DNA of 64,000 nucleotides from Chitinophagales bacterium (GTDB taxonomy: Bacteria > Bacteroidota > Bacteroidia > Chitinophagales > UBA10324): assembly GCA_019694975.1 (NCBI GenBank), contig JAIBAY010000009.1, positions 1 through 64,000 on the forward strand, in the 5' to 3' direction. The notes below the pieces were generated by a model, which saw only the letters and a list, made by a program, of their open reading frames with translations, was not told the origin of the DNA and ran no database searches. Below are positions 26,672 through 35,513 of this stretch, in pieces. The translations under genes were made by a program, and so were the position numbers. Position 1 is the stretch's first letter. Every line of letters begins with the position of its first letter.

Positions 26672-28804
26672 ATGAAAAAATTTACACTCCTGTATGTGGT
26701 CTTGTCGCTTTTTATAGCCCACCGGATGAATGCACAGGATATCATTCAGGTTTGTTGTAATGATACAATTTGCCAACCGGGTACAGCCGTACAACTCTCC
26801 GCAACCATCGATACGAGTAATTATGGCGAACTATTATCTATCCTTGATGATACGCACAGTCAGCTGATAGACCTTGGCTTTTCTTTCACTTTTTTTGGCA
26901 ATACTTACAAGAAGTGTGTCTTGTCAACCAATGCATATATCACTTTTGATTCTACTGTCGCCCTGACTTATTCACCCTGGCAGATTTCAAACCCGATCCC
27001 ATCGCCACTTAATCCGAAAAATTCCATCATGGGGCCCTGGCATGATGTAGACCCTTCTGTTATTCCGGATCCATGTATCTCCTATGGTAAGTTCGGCGAA
27101 GCACCCAACCGCTTTTTCATTTACAATTTTACGAACGTACCGATGTATTACACGATCTGTAATGACCTTACTTTTACCGGTCAGATCATTTTATATGAAG
27201 AAAGCAACATCATAGATATTTATCTCGGGAACAAAATTTTATGTACAGACTGGAATGGTGGGCATGCCATTGAGGGATTACATAATGAAGATGGCACTGT
27301 AGCAGTAGTAGTGCCCGGAAGAAACTATCCGGAACAATGGGAAGCATTTAATGAAGGCACACGGTTCACTCCAAACGGAGACTCCTATGATATAAGCACC
27401 ATTCCCTACCAGTCTATTCCTTTTGCAGCCGGATTGCCACAATGGTACGATGAAGCGGGGAATTTTCTTGGAAGCGGCGCAACAATAACCGTAACACCGG
27501 AGGTTACCACGTCATATTATGCGAAGGTTTCTTCCTGTTTTGATGTTGCGGATACGGTGACAATAGTGGTGGATACCTTAACCGGTACGTATAGCCAGGT
27601 TGATCCGAGTTGTCCTACCAGCGGAGACGGATCTGTTGCTGCAGCCACAGAAGGGAATTTCGGGCCCTGCACTTTTGTATGGCTCGACAGTAATGGCGAT
27701 ACCATGCAGGTTACGCATAATGCTGATGCAGATCAATTACAATTCCTCAATGGCGGGCAATATGTTGTTATTATTGTCAACAGCATCGGCTGTTTCATTA
27801 CACATACATATTCTATCGGACCGCCGCCATTCAATGCCGGATTTACGGTCAGTCCATCAGTTTTGTGCGCTGATGCACCGGTATTGTTTACCGATATTTC
27901 AACAGGACCAATTGCTTCCTACTTCTGGAATTTTGGCGATGGCACCACCTCCACACAACAAAATCCCTCCAACTCCTTTGCTGCCGGTACCTATACGGTT
28001 CAATTGATTGTTACCAATGCAGGTGGAAGTTGCACAGATACTTTTCAGCAGACCATCATTGTGCAACCCAACATTGTAGTTGGATTTACGGTACAGGATC
28101 CACCCTATTGTGTCGGAGCACCGGTGCAGTTTACAGATGGTTCATCCGCCAATCCTTCTGTTTGGACATGGGATTTCGGAGACGGAGGCACTTCTGATCT
28201 GCAAAACCCATCTCATATCTATGCAAACCCGGGCAGTTATTCCATACATGTTGACATTGATGATGCGTTTTGCGGCAGCGGAGAATCTGCAACTACTATC
28301 ACCGTAAATTTTGTACCTGCTCCGAAACTAAGAGAAGACACCATGCTCTGCCCCAATGAGCCGCTCATGTTGCATGCTGATGCAGCAGGCACTTCTTATC
28401 TGTGGTCTACCGGTGCGACTACTGAATCAATTGCAATTGCAGCCCCGGAAACAGCCACCACTTACTCGGTGATAGTTGATAATTTCGGATGCAAGGGGAC
28501 GGACAGTGTTTTGATTACACCTGATTGCCTTCTATTACTGCCGGCCGCATTCTCGCCAAACAGTGATGGCGTAAATGATCTGTTGCATCCATTAGGCAGC
28601 TTACTGGCAGATTATTCTTTACATATTTATAATCGCTGGGGACAGGAAGTATATTCTTACGAAGGCAATAACCTGCAAACAGGATGGAATGGCGAATTTA
28701 ACGGCGAGCCGCAGCCGGTGGGCGTATATGTATATGTGCTGAAGGGCGCATATGTGAGTGGCGAAGCGGTGTCAAGAACAGGAAATGTGACCGTTTTACG
28801 TTGA
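26672..28804 (+). CDS. Secreted PKD-domain protein with gliding-motility-associated (type B) C-terminal domain
   Basis: 710 residues. A signal peptide (to about 22, MNAQD) is followed by a beta-rich N-terminal region (about 25-230), an Ig-like segment (YYAKVSSC), and two PKD domains (about 390-465 and 470-545; FWNFGDGTTSTQQNPS and WDFGDGGTSDLQNPSH). Then comes an Ig-like stretch ending TYSVIVDNFGCKGTDS and a CHU_C type B sorting domain (about 625-710; AFSPNSDGVND, YNRWGQEVYS, GVYVYVLKG, GNVTVLR). It is exported by T9SS and carried to the surface, probably as an adhesin. A weak TAACTTTA box lies at 26643. The next gene is 74 bases downstream. Confidence 0.88.
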   Translation: MKKFTLLYVVLSLFIAHRMNAQDIIQVCCNDTICQPGTAVQLSATIDTSNYGELLSILDDTHSQLIDLGFSFTFFGNTYKKCVLSTNAYITFDSTVALTYSPWQISNPIPSPLNPKNSIMGPWHDVDPSVIPDPCISYGKFGEAPNRFFIYNFTNVPMYYTICNDLTFTGQIILYEESNIIDIYLGNKILCTDWNGGHAIEGLHNEDGTVAVVVPGRNYPEQWEAFNEGTRFTPNGDSYDISTIPYQSIPFAAGLPQWYDEAGNFLGSGATITVTPEVTTSYYAKVSSCFDVADTVTIVVDTLTGTYSQVDPSCPTSGDGSVAAATEGNFGPCTFVWLDSNGDTMQVTHNADADQLQFLNGGQYVVIIVNSIGCFITHTYSIGPPPFNAGFTVSPSVLCADAPVLFTDISTGPIASYFWNFGDGTTSTQQNPSNSFAAGTYTVQLIVTNAGGSCTDTFQQTIIVQPNIVVGFTVQDPPYCVGAPVQFTDGSSANPSVWTWDFGDGGTSDLQNPSHIYANPGSYSIHVDIDDAFCGSGESATTITVNFVPAPKLREDTMLCPNEPLMLHADAAGTSYLWSTGATTESIAIAAPETATTYSVIVDNFGCKGTDSVLITPDCLLLLPAAFSPNSDGVNDLLHPLGSLLADYSLHIYNRWGQEVYSYEGNNLQTGWNGEFNGEPQPVGVYVYVLKGAYVSGEAVSRTGNVTVLR

Positions 28805-28878
28805 GTAACAGTGCAACAATCAGGAGTTAGGTGTTCCCTTCATTGCCGGTTAAGTTGTTTTAAAATGCTCACAATCGG

Positions 28879-29265
28879 ATGAAACAATTGCTGCCATTTT
28901 TGATGCTTATCTTCTGTAATCAGTTGTACGGACAGGTAGCGGAATCACCTTTTACCGGGAGCCATTATCTGATAAGCCTGTATGCGGGTAAAGAATTTGA
29001 TTCAAAGCAAACCTTGTCATTTGAAGATGCAGGTATGACCTTTTCGGAAGCCGGGCAATACGGATTTGAGCCGGCATCTTTCAAGTGGAAGCAAAAAAAT
29101 GACAGCACCTGGACTTTTCTTTCCATAAACAAAAGCGTTAAGAATGGTATTATGACGTGGGAAGGGAAAGTGATACAGGATAAAATTGAAGGCACGTGTA
29201 TATGGAGCCGGAAAGTTGAAAACCCGGTCAATTATACTTTCAGCGGCAGCCTGCTGAAGGACTAA
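28879..29265 (+). CDS. Small secreted protein of unknown function
   Basis: 128 residues with a signal peptide (about 1-19, MKQLLPFLMLIFCNQLYG|Q). The mature part is beta-rich with alternating strands (KQTLSFEDAGMTFSE, ASFKWKQKNDSTWTF, GIMTWEGKVIQDKIEGT, PVNYTFSGSL), like a small lipocalin-type or META-like sheet, but I recognise no family. No sorting domain, so periplasmic is the simplest location. It follows the PKD protein by 74 bases and precedes a terminator, so the two may be co-transcribed. Confidence 0.75.
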   Translation: MKQLLPFLMLIFCNQLYGQVAESPFTGSHYLISLYAGKEFDSKQTLSFEDAGMTFSEAGQYGFEPASFKWKQKNDSTWTFLSINKSVKNGIMTWEGKVIQDKIEGTCIWSRKVENPVNYTFSGSLLKD

Positions 29266-29280
29266 CCCGGATAGTGCCGG

Positions 29281-29304
29281 TTGATCGCGGTCGATCAATT
29301 TTAA
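29281..29304 (+). terminator. Likely rho-independent terminator after the small secreted protein
   Basis: Seven-pair stem TTGATCG/CGATCAA with loop CGGT, then TTTTAAT. The T-run is short, so strength is uncertain. Confidence 0.55.
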
Positions 29305-29377
29305 TAGTATGGCAGTTTAGCCTGGAGGCATTATTCCAATTGAATACCCATGTCTGATTCTAGTACTTAAAATTAAA

Positions 29378-29401
29378 CTTAAGCTTAAGCTTAAGCTTAA
29401 G
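29378..29401. repeat. CTTAAG x4 tandem palindrome
   Basis: Four exact copies of CTTAAG in a row. The 24-base block is its own reverse complement, so it can form one long hairpin or cruciform. It lies in the spacer about 370 bases before the PPC-repeat gene. Confidence 0.95.
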
Positions 29402-29665
29402 CATATTACCAGCCCTTCACTCTTTCTCCGTTGCAGCAACAGGCAATGGTGTCACAGGTACCAGTGTCAGATTCTGTGAAATATGCATGCGTGCGATTTA
29501 CTGATTATCAGGTTCCGTACTTGACAACTCACCGGTTTAACCATGAAAATGTGGACTCATGGACAGGAACATTTCAACCATTTAATCTATTTCTGCCGAA
29601 GAATAACTGATGGATGGGAGCAGCAAAGAAATAAGTTTTTAGTGCAATAAAACTGCCGAATTTTG

Positions 29666-29696
29666 TTGCATAAGATAGGAGATTTGCATAGTTTTA
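29666..29696 (+). promoter_or_regulatory. Possible promoter of the first PPC-repeat gene
   Basis: TTG at 29666-29668, 20-base spacer, TAGTTTTA at 29689-29696 (one mismatch from TAnnTTTG). It would leave a leader of about 65 bases before the ATG at 29769. Confidence 0.35.
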
Positions 29697-29768
29697 TATT
29701 GTAATCTGACAAATTCTTTTGAGTGCAAAATATTCATTTCATTTTTTCAAACTAAATCTAAACTTTTT

Positions 29769-32480
29769 ATGAAATCAACAATTACTTTACTCAGCATATT
29801 GAGCTGCGTACTTTGGTTTTCGGCTTATGCAGAAACGGAACCCAATGATACAAAGGCGCAGGCTAACAAACTGACCTTAAACAGCAGCAATTCCGGTGCA
29901 ATAGGTTCATCGTCAGATGTTGACTGGTGGAAAGTTGCCACCACAGCAGATGGAAAACTTGATGTCACCCTCGCGGTGGGGAATAGTATCTATTGCCAAT
30001 TTTATCTGTATGATAAGGATGGCATCACCGTATTGGCCAATAACTACACCAATGGTACACTCACAATCTCCAGGGACGGACTGGCACCCGGCACCTATTA
30101 CATCTACATTTTCCCATATGATAATTCGCAGCTCCCTACATACACTATTTCTAACCTTCTTACAGTAGCACCATTAGCCAATGACCCGGAACCAAATGAT
30201 ACTTATACAATTTCCAACCCATTGGCACCTGATGGCAGTGTTACCGGACATTGCGGCTATTATTATGATCAGGTAAGGGACATGGAGGATTGGTGGAGCG
30301 TTACCACAACCGGCGATGGGAAGCTTACACTTACGCTGTCTGTACAAAATGCCCAATATTTTTTCTGGCAGTTATATGACCATAACGGCGCTACTTTAAT
30401 ATCTCAGCAATATACCAACGGAACACTTGCTTTTTCAGTAGACGGACTTGCAGCAGGAACCTATTATGTGAAAGTTTTTGGTTATTCCACCGATGGTTTT
30501 ACTTCTTATTCTCTTACCAGTGCATTTACTCCGGCGCCTGTTGCCAACGATGCTGAGCCAAACGATTCAAAATCACAAGCCAAGAATATACCCTTAAACA
30601 GTTCGAAAACCGGTCATGTAGGATACTACTACGATGGTGCAAGGGATATGGTTGACTGGTATAAGTTTACCACCAATGCTGATGGCCTGGTGAAGCTGAC
30701 CATGAATTCCTATAACAATCAATATATTTTCTGGCAACTCTTTGATAAAGACGGGGTAACCAGCATCTACAATCAATATACCAATGGATTGTTATCTTAT
30801 TCCGCGGATGGCCTCGCTGCCGGTACGTACTATGTAAAAGTGTACGCTTACAATTCGGATGGGTTCATTCCTTATTCACTTTCTGACAGCCTGTTTAGTG
30901 CACCGGTAGCCAATGATATTGAACCTAACAATGGTAAATCCACCGCCACCGTTTTTGCACTTGGGAGCAGTGTAACCGGTCATATTGGTTATTACTACGA
31001 TAATGAGCGTGACTCCATTGACTGGTATAAGTTGACAACTTCGGAGGATGGACAAATCGGTCTTACCATTACCTCATATAATGCACAGTACCTTTTTGTT
31101 CAGTTATATGATAATGATGGCACCACTTTGCTGCAATCAAGTTATACAAACGGATCCATCACCGTTAATACTGATGGCCTGGCTGCCGGTGTCTATTATG
31201 CCAAGATTTTTGCATATTATGTCTACGGGTTTGTTCCTTATACACTGTCCAATACATTTACGGGATACACCAATATTGATGACGGCAGGGTAAATGAAAT
31301 TCCAAAGAATGCGGCAACGCTTAATGCTAACGAGCCGACACCGGGTCATGTGGGATTCCGGGCGAATGGTGGTACCATAGACTATGTAGATTGGTGGAAA
31401 ATTAATTACACCGGAAAAAGTGATATGACCGTAACACTGAATTGGGAACCTCAAATCTGCTGTGGCCAAACATATGTTTACTTGGTAATTTATGCGGATA
31501 CCAGTCAGGCACCTATTTTTCAGCAATTCAGCAATTCAGGCAGCCTGAATGCGAATCTCACCAATCTTGACAAGCAATATTATTATGTAAAGGTATATAT
31601 GTACTACAACTATCAATGGATGGCTTATAACCTGACGCCAACTTTTACACAAAAGGAAAAGGCAAAGATCACCTTACAGTCTTCTGTAGTGGGAACAGAC
31701 TGTGCCAGCAGCTCACTGACCTATAAGTGTACCAAGAGCGAGAAGCCATATACGGTTCAACTATTCAGGTTTGGCAAGAAATACGGAGATGCCATTAATG
31801 TGAAGAACTCAACGCCATTTACGATCAATTCGCTGCCTCCCGGCAGTTACTATGCTATCGTTTACGGAGATGGCGCAACCGGACAGGGAAAAGGAACCAG
31901 TGAAACGACTACGCTGGTACCAGTTCCAACCAATCTGTCAACGAGCAACATCAAGTCAGCTAAAGCAACTTTAAACTGGGATACCCTGGTTTGTGTAGAT
32001 TATGACAGCATTTATTACCGTGTGGTGGGTTCGGGTACGTGGAATAAGATAAAAACGGGCACGAACAATTCAGCATATAATCTGACCGGACTGACGGCAT
32101 CAACAATGTATGAATGGAAAGTGGCACACGTTGTAGACACGCTGAATGAAAAAGCGACGAGTGCCTATTCCGGAATTGCCACATTTACCACAGCAGCCCT
32201 GAAGGAAGGTGAAGCATTGCTGAATGAAACTGGTACCTTAAGTTTGTATCCTAATCCTGCTGCAAATATCACCACGCTGCAATTCGAAAATAAAGAATCC
32301 GGTGAAGCACTGATTAAGGTAGTTGACGGATTAGGCAGAATAGTGCTGTCAGAGCAATTGCAGGTAAACAGTGGCCTATCCAGTTATGAAATGGATCTCT
32401 CTGGGTTGAGCCAGGGCCTCTACCTGTTAACATTACGGATTAAGGAGAGCGAAGAATCCATCAAACTCATTAAACAATAG
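29769..32480 (+). CDS. Secreted PPC-repeat surface protein A with T9SS sorting domain
   Basis: 903 residues. A signal peptide (about 1-21) is followed by four clear PPC-like beta-sandwich repeats of about 118 residues, each opening ANDxEPN(D/N)xK and containing GYYYDxxRDxxDWW/YK, LYDxDGxT and GLAAGTYYVKV. A fifth, divergent unit (about 500-625) opens GRVNEIPKNAATLNANEPTPGHVGF. Next is a conserved Ig/fibronectin-like stretch (about 640-810) and then a T9SS type A sorting domain (SLYPNPAAN to IKLIKQ). Exported to the cell surface or medium. There is no catalytic domain, so a binding or structural role is inferred. The next gene is an equally long paralogue 128 bases downstream. Confidence 0.9.
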   Translation: MKSTITLLSILSCVLWFSAYAETEPNDTKAQANKLTLNSSNSGAIGSSSDVDWWKVATTADGKLDVTLAVGNSIYCQFYLYDKDGITVLANNYTNGTLTISRDGLAPGTYYIYIFPYDNSQLPTYTISNLLTVAPLANDPEPNDTYTISNPLAPDGSVTGHCGYYYDQVRDMEDWWSVTTTGDGKLTLTLSVQNAQYFFWQLYDHNGATLISQQYTNGTLAFSVDGLAAGTYYVKVFGYSTDGFTSYSLTSAFTPAPVANDAEPNDSKSQAKNIPLNSSKTGHVGYYYDGARDMVDWYKFTTNADGLVKLTMNSYNNQYIFWQLFDKDGVTSIYNQYTNGLLSYSADGLAAGTYYVKVYAYNSDGFIPYSLSDSLFSAPVANDIEPNNGKSTATVFALGSSVTGHIGYYYDNERDSIDWYKLTTSEDGQIGLTITSYNAQYLFVQLYDNDGTTLLQSSYTNGSITVNTDGLAAGVYYAKIFAYYVYGFVPYTLSNTFTGYTNIDDGRVNEIPKNAATLNANEPTPGHVGFRANGGTIDYVDWWKINYTGKSDMTVTLNWEPQICCGQTYVYLVIYADTSQAPIFQQFSNSGSLNANLTNLDKQYYYVKVYMYYNYQWMAYNLTPTFTQKEKAKITLQSSVVGTDCASSSLTYKCTKSEKPYTVQLFRFGKKYGDAINVKNSTPFTINSLPPGSYYAIVYGDGATGQGKGTSETTTLVPVPTNLSTSNIKSAKATLNWDTLVCVDYDSIYYRVVGSGTWNKIKTGTNNSAYNLTGLTASTMYEWKVAHVVDTLNEKATSAYSGIATFTTAALKEGEALLNETGTLSLYPNPAANITTLQFENKESGEALIKVVDGLGRIVLSEQLQVNSGLSSYEMDLSGLSQGLYLLTLRIKESEESIKLIKQ

Positions 32481-32497
32481 AATGTAACCAAACAGTA

Positions 32498-32533
32498 TCA
32501 TCCAACAGCCAGGCTTGACTGGTTGTTGGATGA
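32498..32533. other. Strong hairpin between the twin PPC genes
   Basis: TCATCCAACAGCCAG pairs with CTGGTTGTTGGATGA over 15 positions with a single G-T wobble and a 6-base loop. No T-run follows, so it is not a classical terminator. It may stabilise the upstream mRNA 3' end or act as a partial terminator. Confidence 0.7.
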
Positions 32534-32608
32534 CATTACGATAATGATCAAAACATATCTTACAACATCAAATTTCTTTACCAATTATTCACCTCAAAAT
32601 TACTTGTT

Positions 32609-35320
32609 ATGACAAAAATCCTAAACACAATCATCGCTTTATTGCTGCTCTCTACCGGTTGGCTTTATGCAGTCGAATCAGAGCCCAATGATGTCAGAAA
32701 TGACGCAGATAAACTCACTTTAAATTCAAGCAATACGGGCGCAATAGATATTGCTAATGATGTGGACTGGTGGAAAGTTACCACCACTTCAGATGGCAAA
32801 CTGGATGTTACGTTAGCCGTTAGTAATGGGCTCTACTGTTATTTTAAACTTTATGATAATGATGGCACCACTTTACTGAAAAGTGATTATACCAGCGGAA
32901 CCAAGACCTACTCGCAGGATGGACTTGCGCCCGGCACCTATTACATTTATATCTATGCATTTAACGCAGGTCAATTACCAGCCTATACCATATCCAATGT
33001 GTTAAATACCATAGCAATCGCTAATGATGCAGAACCCAATGATGCATATACCCAAGCCGATGTTTTCGCGCTGAATGGTTCGGTTACCGGACATATCGGT
33101 TACTACTATAACGGGGTATCTGATGTGGCTGATTGGTGGAGTGTAACTACCACGGGCAATGGAAAACTTGACCTGCAAATGATTTCTGACAACGGACAGT
33201 ATCTCTACTGGAAGCTTTATGACGGCGATGGAACTACTTTGCTGAAGTCTGATTACACGAGTGGCACAAAAACCTATTTTGTTGATGGACTTGCAGCAGG
33301 TACCTATTACGTATATGTGTATCCTTTTTATGCCGGTGGGTTTACACCGTATACCATGTCTTCAACATTTACGGATCCTGTAGTGGCAAATGATGTAGAA
33401 CCCAACAACTCAAAAAGCCAGTCAAAGAATCTTCCGCTAAACGGATCAAAGACCGGGCAAGTGGGTTATTACTATAACCATGTCGCTGACAGTTCGGATT
33501 GGTTTAAGGTTACCACCGACCTGGATGGTGCCCTGAAGTTGACTATGGCTTCTCAAAACGGGCAATATATTTATTTCAAGCTGTATGACAAAAACGGTAC
33601 CACGCTACTGAAATCCGATTATACCAGCGGTACTAAATCTTATACAGTTGATGGATTAGCGGCCGGCACATACTATATTAATATTCATCCTTTCTATGCT
33701 AATGGCTTTGTTCCATATACCATAGAGGATACACTCATTGTTGCTCCTGTTGCCAACGATCCTGAGCCTAATAACGGGAAGTCGCAGGCAACATCTTTTG
33801 CGGTAGGTGGTACAGTAACCGGCCATTCCGGCTATTATTATGATGGAGTTGCAGATAGTTCGGACTGGTATAAAATTATTACTACCGAAGATGGACAGAT
33901 CTCTATCACCATCACCTCGAATAACGGGCAGTATATTTACTATCAATTGTACGACAATGACGCAACCACGCTATTAAAATCATCATTCACCAGCGGAACA
34001 GCCTCCCACTCAACCGACGGACTTGCTGCGGGAACATATTTTGTCAAAGTATATCCGTATTATAGCAGTGGCTTTATTCCATATACATTAACCAATTCAT
34101 TGGCAACCTATACCAATGCGAATGATGGCCTTGATAATGATCTTGCCAAGAATGCCGCAACACTGGGTTCCAATCTTGAAACGCCAGGCCATGTCGGATT
34201 CAGATATAATGGCGGCGCAAGAGACGTGAGAGACTGGTGGAAGATTAACTATACCGGTAAAGGTGATCTTACCGTTACCTTAAAATGGGAACCAAGGCTT
34301 TGCTGTGGTAGCCCATACGTTTACCTGAAAATATATGCTGATACGGCCGCTTCACCGATTTTCAGTACTTACAACAGCAGCGGCACTATTAATGCCAATT
34401 TAACCGCGCTTGCCAAACAATACTACTATGTACAGGTAGTAATGTATTATTCTACGGAAGCGACAGGTTATAACCTGACTCCGACTTTTACGCAAAAGGA
34501 GAAGGCAAAGATCACTTTACAGTCATCGGTGACAGGGTCTGATTGTGCCAGCAGCTCGCTGACCTATAAGTGTACTAAGAGTGAAAAGCCATACACGGTT
34601 CAACTGTTCCGGTTTGGCAAGAAATATGGTGATCCGCTGAATGTGAAGAACTCAACGCCGTTTACCATCAGTTCACTGCCTCCCGGCAATTATTACGCTA
34701 CGGTTTACGGAGATGGCGCAACAGGACAGGGCAAAGGAACCAGTGTAACCACTACACTGGTACCTGTTCCAACCAATCTATCAACAAGCAACATCAAGTC
34801 AGCCAAAGCGACGTTGAACTGGGATACGCTGGTTTGCGTGGATTACGACAGTATCTATTATCGTGTTGTGGGTTCCGGTACCTGGAGTAAAATAAAAACG
34901 GGTACGAATAATTCAGCTTATAACCTTACCGGGCTGACTGCCTCAACCATGTATGAATGGATGGTGGCGCATGTGGTGGATACACTGAGTGAAAAGGCGA
35001 CAAGTGCATATTCCGCTATCACTACCTTCACCACAGCAGCGCTGAAGGAAGGTGAATCGTTGAATGAATCAGGTTTATTGAGCCTGTATCCGAATCCTGC
35101 GTCTGGCAGCACTACACTTCAGTTTACGAATAATGAGGCAGGCGAAGCCGTGATGACCGTATTTGATGCTTTAGGCAGAAATCTGCAGTCAGAACGGTTG
35201 CTGGCTGACAATGGAGTTTTTATCTATGAGCTAAACCTTGCACCATTAAGTCCGGGACTCTATATCATCCGTGTGATGATCAACGGAACGGAACATGCGA
35301 TAAAGCTGGTGAAGGAGTAA
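32609..35320 (+). CDS. Secreted PPC-repeat surface protein B with T9SS sorting domain
   Basis: 903 residues, paralogue of the preceding gene with the same length and order: signal peptide, four PPC-like repeats, a fifth divergent unit (GLDNDLAKNAATLGSN), the conserved Ig/fibronectin-like stretch, and a T9SS sorting domain (SLYPNPASG to IKLVKE). The repeats differ from protein A in a characteristic way: the loop after LYDNDGTTLLKS is DYTSGTK in most units, against YTNGT in A. The Ig/fibronectin-like stretch has only about a dozen substitutions over about 175 residues relative to A. Tandem gene duplication is certain; the separate roles of the two are unknown. Confidence 0.9.
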   Translation: MTKILNTIIALLLLSTGWLYAVESEPNDVRNDADKLTLNSSNTGAIDIANDVDWWKVTTTSDGKLDVTLAVSNGLYCYFKLYDNDGTTLLKSDYTSGTKTYSQDGLAPGTYYIYIYAFNAGQLPAYTISNVLNTIAIANDAEPNDAYTQADVFALNGSVTGHIGYYYNGVSDVADWWSVTTTGNGKLDLQMISDNGQYLYWKLYDGDGTTLLKSDYTSGTKTYFVDGLAAGTYYVYVYPFYAGGFTPYTMSSTFTDPVVANDVEPNNSKSQSKNLPLNGSKTGQVGYYYNHVADSSDWFKVTTDLDGALKLTMASQNGQYIYFKLYDKNGTTLLKSDYTSGTKSYTVDGLAAGTYYINIHPFYANGFVPYTIEDTLIVAPVANDPEPNNGKSQATSFAVGGTVTGHSGYYYDGVADSSDWYKIITTEDGQISITITSNNGQYIYYQLYDNDATTLLKSSFTSGTASHSTDGLAAGTYFVKVYPYYSSGFIPYTLTNSLATYTNANDGLDNDLAKNAATLGSNLETPGHVGFRYNGGARDVRDWWKINYTGKGDLTVTLKWEPRLCCGSPYVYLKIYADTAASPIFSTYNSSGTINANLTALAKQYYYVQVVMYYSTEATGYNLTPTFTQKEKAKITLQSSVTGSDCASSSLTYKCTKSEKPYTVQLFRFGKKYGDPLNVKNSTPFTISSLPPGNYYATVYGDGATGQGKGTSVTTTLVPVPTNLSTSNIKSAKATLNWDTLVCVDYDSIYYRVVGSGTWSKIKTGTNNSAYNLTGLTASTMYEWMVAHVVDTLSEKATSAYSAITTFTTAALKEGESLNESGLLSLYPNPASGSTTLQFTNNEAGEAVMTVFDALGRNLQSERLLADNGVFIYELNLAPLSPGLYIIRVMINGTEHAIKLVKE

Positions 35321-35338
35321 TTGAAAGTACCTGATCTT

Positions 35339-35369
35339 AAAAAAGCCACTCTCCACGGGTGGCTTTTTT
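35339..35369. terminator. Bidirectional rho-independent terminator
   Basis: GCCAC/GTGGC stem (35345-35349 with 35359-35363) flanked by six A on the left and seven T on the right. It can end the PPC gene B transcript and also the convergent propeller gene transcript. Confidence 0.88.
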
Positions 35370-35513
35370 ATTGGGTAAAAGACCATCGGAGTGTGACTAT
35401 GCTGAGGCTGACATTAAATCAATCTGCTTCAAATGGCCGAAGCTGACATCATCAGCCAGCATTCAATATGGGAAGGGCAATCAGGCCGGTACTAATATGC
35501 GAAAGATCCTGCT

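Larger units (their letters stand above)
29266..29768. other. 503-base intergenic region
   Basis: Contains a terminator hairpin at 29281-29304, the CTTAAG tandem palindrome at 29378-29401 and a possible promoter near 29666-29696 for the PPC protein. No open frame of coding character in either direction. Confidence 0.55.
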
